DNA from: Desulfuromonas sp. SDB
GTDB taxonomy: Bacteria; SDB-A
NCBI GenBank assembly: GCA_001412365.1
Contig: LKUE01000365.1
Span: 1 to 12,925 of the forward strand
Length of the DNA: 12,925 nucleotides
Direction of reading: 5' to 3'
Positions 1 through 6,831 of the stretch are shown here, piece after piece; within the stretch, counting starts at the first letter, position 1, and every line of letters starts with the position of its first letter. A model generated the notes under the pieces. That model was not told where the DNA came from. It did no database searches and was given only the letters and a program-made list of their open reading frames with translations. Both the position numbers and the translations under genes were made by a program.

Positions 1-21
1 CTGTGAGAAAAAATTTTTCAT
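1..21 (-). CDS. 5' end of an unidentified downstream gene (partial)
   Basis: An ATG at 21-19 overlaps the gpsA stop codon in a TGATG junction, the usual sign of translational coupling. The frame stays open to the window edge, giving only seven residues (MKNFFSQ). The product cannot be named. It would be the next member of the era-to-gpsA block. The alternative is that these bases are simply untranslated sequence after gpsA. Confidence 0.35.
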
Positions 22-1022
22 CACCATATCTCAGGTTTTAAAGATCTTTCCATTAATTTTTTCACACCTTGTTCAGGAGTTAGAGTACCTTGTAAAATAT
101 CAACAATAACCTCGGTAATGGGCATTTCAACATTCTTTTCCCGGGCAATGGATTTTGCCAGAATTGCAGTTCTCACCCCTTCTGCGACCTCTACCATATC
201 CAGTTTAATTTCCTCTAAACTCTCTCCCCGGGCTAATCTTTCCCCTAAAGTTCTATTCCTACTGAATTTACTGAATGAAGTGGTAATTAAATCTCCCATT
301 CCGGATAAACCGGAAAAGGTTTCCCGGTTAGCCCCCAATACCTCCCCCATTCTGGTCATCTCCATCAACCCCCTGGTGATCACCGCTGCTTTGGCATTAT
401 TGCCCAAGCCCAATCCTTCCACTATTCCCCCCGCCAAGGCAATAATGTTTTTCAATGCCCCTCCCAATTCAACCCCCACCACATCAGCAGAAGTGTAAAC
501 TCTGAACTGTTCAGAGGATAACAACTGTTGAATTTTCTCAGCTAATTTCTGATTCACTGAAGCTACCACCGTAGTAGCAGGTAACCCTTTTATAATTTCC
601 CGGGCTATAGTGGGTCCGGAAATCACCGCAACATTATCAGGATCGAACAGGTTGAACAATCGGGTGCTCAATCCGGTTTTTAATTTTTCATCCAGTCCTT
701 TAGTGAAATTAACAATTTTCTGATGGGGATTCCAAAGTTCTGAAATTTTATCGGTTAATGGATAGAAAAAATCAGAAGGAATGACAATGAAAATATACTC
801 AGCACCTTGCAGGGCTTGATTAATTGATTCCGGTAATTCAATACTCCAAGGCAGGGGATGCCCAGGAAGGTATGTTTTGTTTTCCCGGTGCTTTAAAATA
901 CTATTACGGTTCCTGTCTACCGGTTCAAATAACCTCACTGATCTTTTTAAACTGTCAATATACAGGGCAAGGGTAGTTCCCCAGTTTCCTGCCCCGATTA
1001 TGGTGATGATTTCCTGTTCCAT
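21..1022 (-). CDS. gpsA: NAD(P)-dependent glycerol-3-phosphate dehydrogenase
   Basis: This cytoplasmic enzyme reduces dihydroxyacetone phosphate to sn-glycerol-3-phosphate, the backbone precursor of phospholipids. The 333-aa length is normal for the family. Visible hallmarks are the N-terminal Rossmann nucleotide loop GAGNWG (residues 10-15), the FTKGL segment with K108, SGPTIA (135-140), the catalytic-region motif ELGGALKNIIALAGG with K191, and the substrate-binding segment SGLSGMGDL followed by SRNRTLG (254-260). The ATG start lies 25 bases inside the end of plsY. Only a weak purine-rich stretch (AAAGAG) precedes it, so translation is probably coupled to plsY. Its product is the acyl acceptor used by PlsY, so the two neighbours form a direct pathway pair. 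Identity is very secure. Confidence 0.97.
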   Translation of the reverse strand: MEQEIITIIGAGNWGTTLALYIDSLKRSVRLFEPVDRNRNSILKHRENKTYLPGHPLPWSIELPESINQALQGAEYIFIVIPSDFFYPLTDKISELWNPHQKIVNFTKGLDEKLKTGLSTRLFNLFDPDNVAVISGPTIAREIIKGLPATTVVASVNQKLAEKIQQLLSSEQFRVYTSADVVGVELGGALKNIIALAGGIVEGLGLGNNAKAAVITRGLMEMTRMGEVLGANRETFSGLSGMGDLITTSFSKFSRNRTLGERLARGESLEEIKLDMVEVAEGVRTAILAKSIAREKNVEMPITEVIVDILQGTLTPEQGVKKLMERSLKPEIW

Positions 1023-1663
1023 GAAAATTTATTCTCTTTCCCGGTTAAAAGTCTTTTAATATTGGAGCGGTGAGATATAATTACAAACACAACTAAAATC
1101 AGCACATATACCCATTCACCCCAGGTTACTGAAATATTCAGCAAATTAAATTTTGTGAATTTAAACAAAGTCATAACTGCTAATACAGTGAGAGCAGCAA
1201 AAATTGATCCCACTGAAACATACCTTAAACCAATAACTAAAATTATAAAAATCCCCAGGCCAATTAAGGAAAATACCGGAGCTAAAATTATAATTGTTCC
1301 CAGTCCGGTAGCTACTCCTTTGCCCCCCCTGAATTTTAAGTAAGGAGAAAATATATGTCCCAATACCACCGCCATGGCAGCAAAACTAGGAAGCCATTGC
1401 TGATAAGAGATAATACCGATTTCACCTTGGGGACAATAATGCAGAAAAACCTTTGCTCCAATAACTACTACCGAACCCTTGAGTATATCTGCAATAAAAG
1501 TTATGATGCCGGGAATCTTCCCCACCGTACGGAAGACATTAGTTGCTCCGATATTTCCGCTTCCTTCCTTCCGGGGATCTTTATTCCACAGACGGGAAAT
1601 AATTAAACCGAATGGTATTCCCCCAATAAACCAAGCGAGAATTATAAAAACTAGTAAAGCCAT
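998..1663 (-). CDS. plsY: Glycerol-3-phosphate acyltransferase PlsY
   Basis: This integral membrane acyltransferase transfers an acyl group from acyl-phosphate to glycerol-3-phosphate, making lysophosphatidic acid. It is 221 aa, slightly longer than the usual ~200. The three family motifs are visible: GSGNIGATNVFR (residues 34-45), GHIFSPYLKFRGGKGVATG (102-120) and RYVSVGSI (147-154). About five hydrophobic membrane segments separate them. The ATG start is preceded by a modest AAAGTGG ribosome site. It follows der after the block's widest gap (101 bases), which holds a palindrome and a possible promoter, and it overlaps gpsA by 25 bases. PlsY normally works with PlsX, which is not in this window. 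Confidence 0.96.
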   Translation of the reverse strand: MALLVFIILAWFIGGIPFGLIISRLWNKDPRKEGSGNIGATNVFRTVGKIPGIITFIADILKGSVVVIGAKVFLHYCPQGEIGIISYQQWLPSFAAMAVVLGHIFSPYLKFRGGKGVATGLGTIIILAPVFSLIGLGIFIILVIGLRYVSVGSIFAALTVLAVMTLFKFTKFNLLNISVTWGEWVYVLILVVFVIISHRSNIKRLLTGKENKFSWNRKSSP

Positions 1664-1683
1664 AAGCCACTTTATTTTATTAA

Positions 1684-1701
1684 TTAAATGATATCATTTA
1701 A
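1684..1701. promoter_or_regulatory. 18-bp perfect palindrome upstream of plsY
   Basis: The sequence TTAAATGATATCATTTAA is a perfect 18-base palindrome 21 bases before the plsY ATG. It would lie just downstream of the candidate -10 box at 1715-1720, where a repressor could block transcription. It is AT-rich, so chance is not excluded. No known regulator is assigned. Confidence 0.35.
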
Positions 1702-1714
1702 ACCTGTATATAAT

Positions 1715-1744
1715 ATTATATTGCTTGAGGGGAACAATCAACAA
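1715..1744 (-). promoter_or_regulatory. Candidate sigma-70 promoter for plsY-gpsA
   Basis: On the minus strand a TTGTTG (1744-1739) is followed after 18 bases by a perfect TATAAT (1720-1715), inside the 101-base der-plsY gap. It could give plsY-gpsA transcription independent of the upstream operon. The -35 match is only partial and the region is AT-rich, so confidence is low. Confidence 0.35.
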
Positions 1745-1764
1745 TTTTTAAAAGAAGATAGCTT

Positions 1765-3069
1765 TTATGATCTGGGTCTAATTTTTACAATTACCCCTTC
1801 CAGTTCATAATCATCCCGGAAATTTTTCTCTAAATATTTTAAATAATTCTGTCCCACCCCCCGGGGATGGTTACATTTTGCTATTATTATATGGGGGAGC
1901 TGTTTAATTAAGGTAAATTGAGAAAATTTAATTCTCTTTTTTCCGTACAGAGGGGGCAGGTGATTGATTACCGCCTGTTTAAAGTAATTGTTAATGTCTT
2001 TTTTGGAAATTCTCCGAGAACCCCGCCGATAAATATCCAGCACTTTATCCAATAGACCGGTGATACCTCTTTTCTCCAGGGCAGAAGTAGTTGCAATGGG
2101 AATATAAGCATGTGATTTTAACTCTGCGGCAACTTTTTTAATTAATTGATCTCTCATTTCTGCAGGAACTAGATCAATCTTATTAATAACCAGCAATACA
2201 CCCCCGGAACGGTACTCCACTTCTTTGAGCACCCTCCAGTCGCCCCTGGTAAACCCCATACTGGCATCAATGACTACTATACAAATTGAACTTTCACTAA
2301 ATGTATTCCAGGCTCTGGTTAAACTGTAATATTCAATGCGATTCTCTAATCTGGAAATTCTTCGGTATCCTGCGGTGTCTACAATGTTTACAGTTTTATT
2401 TTTATAAATCACTTGCTGCTTTACCGGATCCCGGGTAGTGCCTGGCTGGGCATGGACCAAAGCTCTATTTTTTCCGCAAATAGCATTTAACAGAGAAGAT
2501 TTCCCCACATTGGGACGTCCGGCTATGGAAATGAAAATCTGATCCCGGTGTATTATGTTTTCTATTCCATCCAACCGGGAGTCTATTTCATCCAGCAAAT
2601 CCCCTATGCCCAATCCCTGCGCAGCGGAAATCGGAATGGGATTTCCAAATCCCAAGCAGAAGTAATTTGAAGCGGAAGGAAACAAGTCAGAATGGTCTAG
2701 TTTATTAACTACGGTAACTACAGGTGTCTCCACCTTTCTAAGTATATCCCCGATTTCTTGATCACCAGGAGTCAAACCTTCTTTCCCATCAACAAGAAAT
2801 AAAATCAAGTCCGCTTCATCGAAAAGTGAATAAACCTGCTGTTCAATTTTATCCATTAATCCGGTTACGGCGTCATAACCAAAAACTCCCCCCGTATCTA
2901 CAATATCATATTTTTTATTCAGCCATTCTATTTCCATGCTGTTGGAATCTCTGGTTATTCCCGGGGTTTTATCCACAATTGCCAACCTTTGTCCAATTAA
3001 TTTATTGAACAGTGTTGATTTTCCCACATTTTGTCTTCCCACCACTATTATCAAAGGTTTTTTATCCAT
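1765..3069 (-). CDS. der: Ribosome assembly GTPase Der (EngA)
   Basis: Der is a GTPase with two consecutive G domains that acts in maturation of the large ribosomal subunit. The first domain shows the P-loop GRQNVGKS (residues 11-18), DTGG and NKLD. The second shows GRPNVGKS (about 184-191), DTAGYR and NKID. The C-terminal KH-like domain follows, with the typical PPLYGKKRIKF segment. From the ATG at 3069 the protein is 434 aa, normal for the family. A TTG three bases upstream (3072) is also in frame, but the ATG has the better spacing (seven bases) from an AAGGA ribosome site. The start overlaps the end of the DUF512 gene by 8 bases, indicating coupling. Confidence 0.97.
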   Translation of the reverse strand: MDKKPLIIVVGRQNVGKSTLFNKLIGQRLAIVDKTPGITRDSNSMEIEWLNKKYDIVDTGGVFGYDAVTGLMDKIEQQVYSLFDEADLILFLVDGKEGLTPGDQEIGDILRKVETPVVTVVNKLDHSDLFPSASNYFCLGFGNPIPISAAQGLGIGDLLDEIDSRLDGIENIIHRDQIFISIAGRPNVGKSSLLNAICGKNRALVHAQPGTTRDPVKQQVIYKNKTVNIVDTAGYRRISRLENRIEYYSLTRAWNTFSESSICIVVIDASMGFTRGDWRVLKEVEYRSGGVLLVINKIDLVPAEMRDQLIKKVAAELKSHAYIPIATTSALEKRGITGLLDKVLDIYRRGSRRISKKDINNYFKQAVINHLPPLYGKKRIKFSQFTLIKQLPHIIIAKCNHPRGVGQNYLKYLEKNFRDDYELEGVIVKIRPRS

Positions 3070-4348
3070 CAATTAATCCTTGTATTTCAATTAATTCCTC
3101 AGTTAACTGTGCAGGGGTCTGAGGAGCTAAATATAGTTTTTTGTTTGAAATTGCGGAGAGTTGATCAATATTGTATCCGTCAATAGTCACCTGCTGATAG
3201 TTCAGACTTCTCTGAGGAATGAAGACCACCTTTCCCTGTTTAGGTTTAAGCTGAGACAATATATCTTTACCGGTCAAAAGTCCCGCTGTACCCACCATAG
3301 GTCCAAATAAGGTATTGTTTACGGTTACCACTTCAGCTAGTTCAGGATTTATAAATATTTTTTTGACCATTGATTTGACTAAAGGAGTCATGGAAACCCC
3401 GGTAACCAATAATAATTTCCGGTTTAATACCCGAGGAACAATCCGGTTGATATCATCTAAAAACAATCTGATACCCCCCACTCCATTTTCCAATTGGGGA
3501 AAATCATCATAATATTCAGCAGGGGGAATAGGCATTTCAGCAGTCAAAAACATGTTATCGGTCGGATAGATTAAGCCAGCAGGATTTTTACAAAGCAAAT
3601 TTCTGCGCTTTTGATCGGCTAAATTAATTATTGATCTTGCTTGAAATTTGCTTACCGGATTTAAGCGGAGTAAATTCTCCCTGGTGCCGGTTAATCCCAC
3701 CGGCACCAGGGATATTGAAGTCACTCCCAAATCTATCAATGCATCCAGGGTATAAGATAAACCGTCACCGTGGTTATATCCGGGAACAACCACAATTTGA
3801 GTATGAACCTCAATTTTATTTTTAACCAGTTTTTCCAGCAAAACTCTAACCGGAAAAACCGGTTTATTCTTTCTTCCCATTAACTTCATCCTCACCTCTT
3901 CATCAATGCTATGAACACTAATGTACAGGGGGGAAAGATTCATTTGTAAAATTCTGCTGAGTTCTCTGCCGGTCAAATTAGTTCCGGTAATATAGGCGCC
4001 TTCCAAAAAGGACAACCGGTAGTCGTCATCTTTAACATACAGAGATTTACGAAGATCAGGGGGATTCTGATCAATAAAGCAAAACACACATTTATTATTA
4101 CAATGTCTAATTTTAATTGGTTCAAGCTTAATCCCATACCTCTGGGGAGTATAATCTTTTAAGTTGACCCTGAATAATTCAGAGTCTCTCTCCCACACCA
4201 CTTCTCCCTGAAAATCTCCTCCCCAATAAGCTAAATCCAATTGATCATTGATGGAATGTTGATCAATGGAAATTAAAACATCTCCAGGCTGAATGCCCAG
4301 CTTTTCACCCAGGACTCCTCTGTCTACTTCAGTTACTTGCGCCGGCAT
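3062..4348 (-). CDS. DUF512 family protein, PDZ plus radical-SAM-type cysteine motif
   Basis: The 428-aa product has the layout of DUF512 proteins. An N-terminal PDZ-like segment (about residues 2-60, with LGIQPGDVLISID) is followed by a CX3CX2C motif with C83, C87 and C90 in HCNNKCVFCFIDQ, which is the iron-sulfur binding pattern of radical SAM proteins. A TIM-barrel-like middle contains the conserved VPVGLT element (residues 215-220), and the DUF512 C-terminal domain follows. The biochemical role of the family is unknown to me. Its position beside der fits an RNA or ribosome-linked role, but that is inference. The ATG has a good GGAG ribosome site four bases upstream and the stop overlaps der. 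The VPVGLT codons contain a 14-bp perfect inverted repeat (3678-3712). Confidence 0.9.
   Translation of the reverse strand: MPAQVTEVDRGVLGEKLGIQPGDVLISIDQHSINDQLDLAYWGGDFQGEVVWERDSELFRVNLKDYTPQRYGIKLEPIKIRHCNNKCVFCFIDQNPPDLRKSLYVKDDDYRLSFLEGAYITGTNLTGRELSRILQMNLSPLYISVHSIDEEVRMKLMGRKNKPVFPVRVLLEKLVKNKIEVHTQIVVVPGYNHGDGLSYTLDALIDLGVTSISLVPVGLTGTRENLLRLNPVSKFQARSIINLADQKRRNLLCKNPAGLIYPTDNMFLTAEMPIPPAEYYDDFPQLENGVGGIRLFLDDINRIVPRVLNRKLLLVTGVSMTPLVKSMVKKIFINPELAEVVTVNNTLFGPMVGTAGLLTGKDILSQLKPKQGKVVFIPQRSLNYQQVTIDGYNIDQLSAISNKKLYLAPQTPAQLTEELIEIQGLIDG
3678..3712. repeat. 14-bp perfect inverted repeat inside the DUF512 gene
   Basis: Arms at 3678-3691 (TCCCTGGTGCCGGT) and 3699-3712 are exact reverse complements separated by a 7-base loop. 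The arms are GC-rich in an AT-rich setting. They encode residues about 213-224, including the conserved VPVGLT motif, so the mRNA would fold into a strong stem in mid-gene. Confidence 0.85.
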
Positions 4349-4366
4349 AATACTCCGATAGGTTGG

Positions 4367-4909
4367 CTAATTATCTAAAAGGTAGTTGGCAAAATTCATA
4401 GTAGCTTGGATGCACTCCGGTCCAGTGAGATAATGATCTCTTTCCCCTGATAATATATGATTTCGGATAGCCCACTCCCATGATTGTATATAGACATCTC
4501 CCTGGATATCTTGCAGAGACAACATCTGCAATATTCGATAGAATATTATGCAGATTTGAAATTTTTTCACCTGATCATGAGGATAAAAATTTTGATCAGG
4601 CATACATCTCATTAATTTCCTATCCACCGCAGATTCAATATAATCTTCAGCCCAGTAATCACCTACATCTTCCGGATTGATATCCTCACTAGGAGGAAAT
4701 AAATTTAATATACCCATGGCATTAAATCTGGTTATCAGTATGTAAGCAACTTCTCCCCGGGAGATACCTGAAGATTGAGCTAAAACTGAATCAGGCAACC
4801 TAACCCGGCAAATATAAGGGGGTACCCGGTAAGTGCGGACAGATTTTGTTATCACCGGCACCCCGCAGCTTGCCGTAGCTAGTATTAACACCACCAAAAA
4901 ATTTTTCAT
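4367..4909 (-). CDS. Lipoprotein with SLH-like region, function unknown
   Basis: The 180-aa product opens with a short lipoprotein signal (lipobox ATASC, acylated Cys15), so it is expected to be membrane-anchored outside the cytoplasm. Residues 49-62 (ISRGEVAYILITRF) look like the end of an S-layer-homology repeat. Residues about 78-126 look like a fuller one: the DVGDYWAEDYIESAVDRKL part is followed by PDQNFYPHDQVKKFQ, parallel to the usual pattern of HWA, then PDGTFRP, then an ITRAE-like helix. SLH domains usually bind cell-wall polymers; that function is inferred here. The ATG overlaps the cupin stop codon (ATGA), so translation is likely coupled. The SLH match is by eye and degenerate, notably lacking the usual Gly before PDxxF. 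Confidence 0.75.
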   Translation of the reverse strand: MKNFLVVLILATASCGVPVITKSVRTYRVPPYICRVRLPDSVLAQSSGISRGEVAYILITRFNAMGILNLFPPSEDINPEDVGDYWAEDYIESAVDRKLMRCMPDQNFYPHDQVKKFQICIIFYRILQMLSLQDIQGDVYIQSWEWAIRNHILSGERDHYLTGPECIQATMNFANYLLDN

Positions 4910-5253
4910 TGATTGGCAACTGGAACCATACAGATAAACTTAAATTTCCCCTTACCGGTATTTCGATACTGGTGCTTCAGTTCGGGCTCAACTAAAACGC
5001 TGTCTCCAGGTTGAAGCGGATACTCCTGCTGCTGGGTAACCAATATTCCTTCCCCTTCCAGGATGTAATTTACATGCTCCCAGGAATGAGAATGATAAGG
5101 AGAATATCCACTTTCTTCCACTTCCATTATTCTCAAAGCCATGGTAGGACTGTTTTCCTTAGCTCCAATGAGTAGATGTTTTTTCATACCCTTAATTTGA
5201 TCATCATCATAGGTGGTGGTCTCAGCATCATTTAATTTTTTTATAACCGGCAT
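4906..5253 (-). CDS. Small single-domain cupin
   Basis: This 115-aa protein is a minimal cupin beta-barrel. Motif 1 is GYSPYHSHSWEHVNYILEGEG-like (residues 49-69) with candidate metal ligands H54, H56 and E59. Motif 2 is GDSVLVEPELKHQYRN (83-98) with H94. Such stand-alone cupins bind a metal and act as small enzymes, isomerases or ligand sensors, and the substrate cannot be told from sequence. No signal peptide is present, so it is cytoplasmic. A strong GGAGG site lies just before the ATG. It lies 14 bases after the upstream lipoprotein gene and overlaps the next one by four bases. Confidence 0.88.
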   Translation of the reverse strand: MPVIKKLNDAETTTYDDDQIKGMKKHLLIGAKENSPTMALRIMEVEESGYSPYHSHSWEHVNYILEGEGILVTQQQEYPLQPGDSVLVEPELKHQYRNTGKGKFKFICMVPVANQ

Positions 5254-5267
5254 AGCAATCCTCCAAA

Positions 5268-6110
5268 TTATTCAAAGGTTAATTGAATTTTATCGGTGTA
5301 AAAAGCAGTGGGAAAGCAGTAGTTGCCAATCAGAGTATCTCCAATGGCAGTAACTATAGTATCATACCGGAGAATGCTACCCTGCAGGGTATCCATGTTG
5401 ACTGCGGAAAAATATACAGTGACATTGCCCGTACTCAACAAAACGGTGGGAATAGGTATACTGGTAAAGGTATCGGGTAGAGGAATGGGCAGGGGACCAA
5501 AGGTGAAATCACCGGTTATTTCTAAAATAGCAGCGGCTACATCTACATTGACATTTGCTTGATTTACAGTAGTCCATCTGAACCACACAGTGTCGGTTGA
5601 AGAAATATCAATGGTAGCGCCATTGGCAGGATAGGTTAGATCAACATAGGGCATGATTACTGAACCGGCAGCTGATCCTGCATCAGTGGTAACCGTTACA
5701 GCATAACCATTGCCGGTGGTAAAGGGATAGTCATATTCCGGAGGAAAAGCAGGTAAAGCCAGAGTGGGGAAATATAGATGATCCAGGTCAGAAAACTCTT
5801 TTAGAAAAACTGAATCTCCTGCCTGTCCTTTGACCAATACATGCACTCCGGAAACTGGGGAATTGTTTTTTAAAATCTTGGCAATCATAGTCTGCAAAGA
5901 ACCATTATAGGGAATGTCAAAAGGCAAACAGGGCAAATCCACCGGAAATGACCCTAAAATAATCTGAAAATCAATATTGGTTCCTCCCTGAGGTGGATCG
6001 GTAGGATACCAGCGGTGAGGTTGTTCAACAGGATTGGTTGTCTTGTTGGAACAAGCTGCGATGAAAATTAAAATTGATGATATTATCATAGTTAAAGTTA
6101 ATTTTCTCAT
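5268..6110 (-). CDS. Putative lipoprotein, beta-rich, function unknown
   Basis: The 280-aa product begins with a clear lipoprotein signal peptide (MRKLTLTMIISSILIFIAAC, lipobox IAAC, Cys20) followed by a Ser/Asn/Thr linker. The remainder is rich in alternating hydrophobic and polar residues, Thr, Val and Pro, suggesting beta-sandwich folds. The segment around residues 155-200 (starting PYVDLTYPANGATI) resembles a fibronectin-III or Ig-like module. I do not recognise the family. A strong AGGAGGT site five bases before the ATG fixes the start. It follows the DUF192 gene after 33 bases and precedes the cupin gene by 14 bases. Confidence 0.75.
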   Translation of the reverse strand: MRKLTLTMIISSILIFIAACSNKTTNPVEQPHRWYPTDPPQGGTNIDFQIILGSFPVDLPCLPFDIPYNGSLQTMIAKILKNNSPVSGVHVLVKGQAGDSVFLKEFSDLDHLYFPTLALPAFPPEYDYPFTTGNGYAVTVTTDAGSAAGSVIMPYVDLTYPANGATIDISSTDTVWFRWTTVNQANVNVDVAAAILEITGDFTFGPLPIPLPDTFTSIPIPTVLLSTGNVTVYFSAVNMDTLQGSILRYDTIVTAIGDTLIGNYCFPTAFYTDKIQLTFE

Positions 6111-6143
6111 GTTAACCTCCTAAGATTATTAACCAATGCTAGG

Positions 6144-6680
6144 TTAAGGATCAGAGATAAAAATAATTTTATCCCCTGTTTCAATATTATTTATTTTAAA
6201 CCAATCTCGATTTACTTCCAAAGCATAAACACAATAACTGGATGAATAGACAGTTGATTCAGATCTCGGTTGTAGTTGATGAATCTCCATAATTTCTCCA
6301 TTTTGATCAATATAAGCAATATCCAGAGGAATATAGGTGTTCTTCATCCAAAATTTCATAATCTGGGGCTGTTCAAAAATAAACAGCATTCCTCTGTTCT
6401 GAGCCAGACTGTCCCTGAACATCAATCCTTTTACCCGTTGATCAGGGGTTCGGGCAACTTCAACAGTAAGTGTTTCTGAATTAACTACAATTTTCCTGGT
6501 ATTTAACTGAGCAGCATTCTCTTGACCGAAATAACGGGGAGAAGTGGTCTGATTATTCAGCTGAGAATGATTATCACTGCAGGAAGCTAAAAATAAAAAA
6601 CACAAATAAACAATCCAGAAGTTACTCCGTACTTTTGTTATTTTGCTGTAATAATAATGCATCCCATAAATGAGCTTCAT
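6144..6680 (-). CDS. DUF192 family lipoprotein
   Basis: The product is a DUF192 domain behind a lipoprotein signal. From the ATG at 6680 it is 178 aa, with a hydrophobic segment ending in LASC (Cys34). DUF192 signatures follow: GLMFR (85-89), GMLFIF (97-102), FWMKNT (110-115), LDIAYID (119-125) and near the end ALEVN and GDKI. The family folds as a small beta-barrel of unknown role, usually exported. I prefer 6680 because GAGGG lies eight bases upstream. An in-frame TTG at 6698 and an ATG at 6662 are alternatives, the latter giving a shorter N-region. All three starts lie inside the end of the MshEN-like gene, so the genes overlap by 41-77 bases. Confidence 0.87.
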   Translation of the reverse strand: MKLIYGMHYYYSKITKVRSNFWIVYLCFLFLASCSDNHSQLNNQTTSPRYFGQENAAQLNTRKIVVNSETLTVEVARTPDQRVKGLMFRDSLAQNRGMLFIFEQPQIMKFWMKNTYIPLDIAYIDQNGEIMEIHQLQPRSESTVYSSSYCVYALEVNRDWFKINNIETGDKIIFISDP

Positions 6681-6831
6681 CCAGCCATCCCTCTTCAATT
6701 AAAATTTCTCCAATTTTCTTGTGATCACCTTCTTCTCTATATATCTCCTGTAAATCCAAAGCAATATCCAGCAATTCAGGTTTAAGATGACCTTTATTCA
6801 CTAAAATTTCTCCAATTAATGCTCCGGACAT
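6622..6831 (-). CDS. Stand-alone MshEN-like (GspE N-terminal) small protein
   Basis: The 69-aa product consists almost wholly of two 24-residue copies of the MshEN/GspE-N pattern (LGxxLxxxGxLxxxxLxxALxxQ). Copy 1 spans residues 5-28 (IGEILVNKGHLKPELLDIAL core, ending at Q28). Copy 2 spans 39-62 (IGEILIEEGWLDEAHLWDAL core, ending at Q62). A 10-residue linker joins them. In type II secretion and pilus ATPases this tandem motif can bind cyclic di-GMP, but here no ATPase is attached. The usual leading Arg is Leu5 in copy 1 and Lys39 in copy 2, so nucleotide binding is uncertain. The ATG directly abuts the era stop codon (TAAATG) with GGTGG upstream. The 3' end overlaps the DUF192 gene. Confidence 0.82.
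   Translation of the reverse strand: MSGALIGEILVNKGHLKPELLDIALDLQEIYREEGDHKKIGEILIEEGWLDEAHLWDALLLQQNNKSTE

Noticed and set aside
118-498. A 126-aa plus-strand frame opposite gpsA.
   Set aside because: It lies fully antisense to a securely identified gene, with no ribosome site and a shadow-like composition.
6681-6698. A longer DUF192 product starting at a TTG at 6698.
   Set aside because: The ATG at 6680 has a GAGGG site at the right distance, and the extra six residues lengthen an already long signal-peptide N-region.
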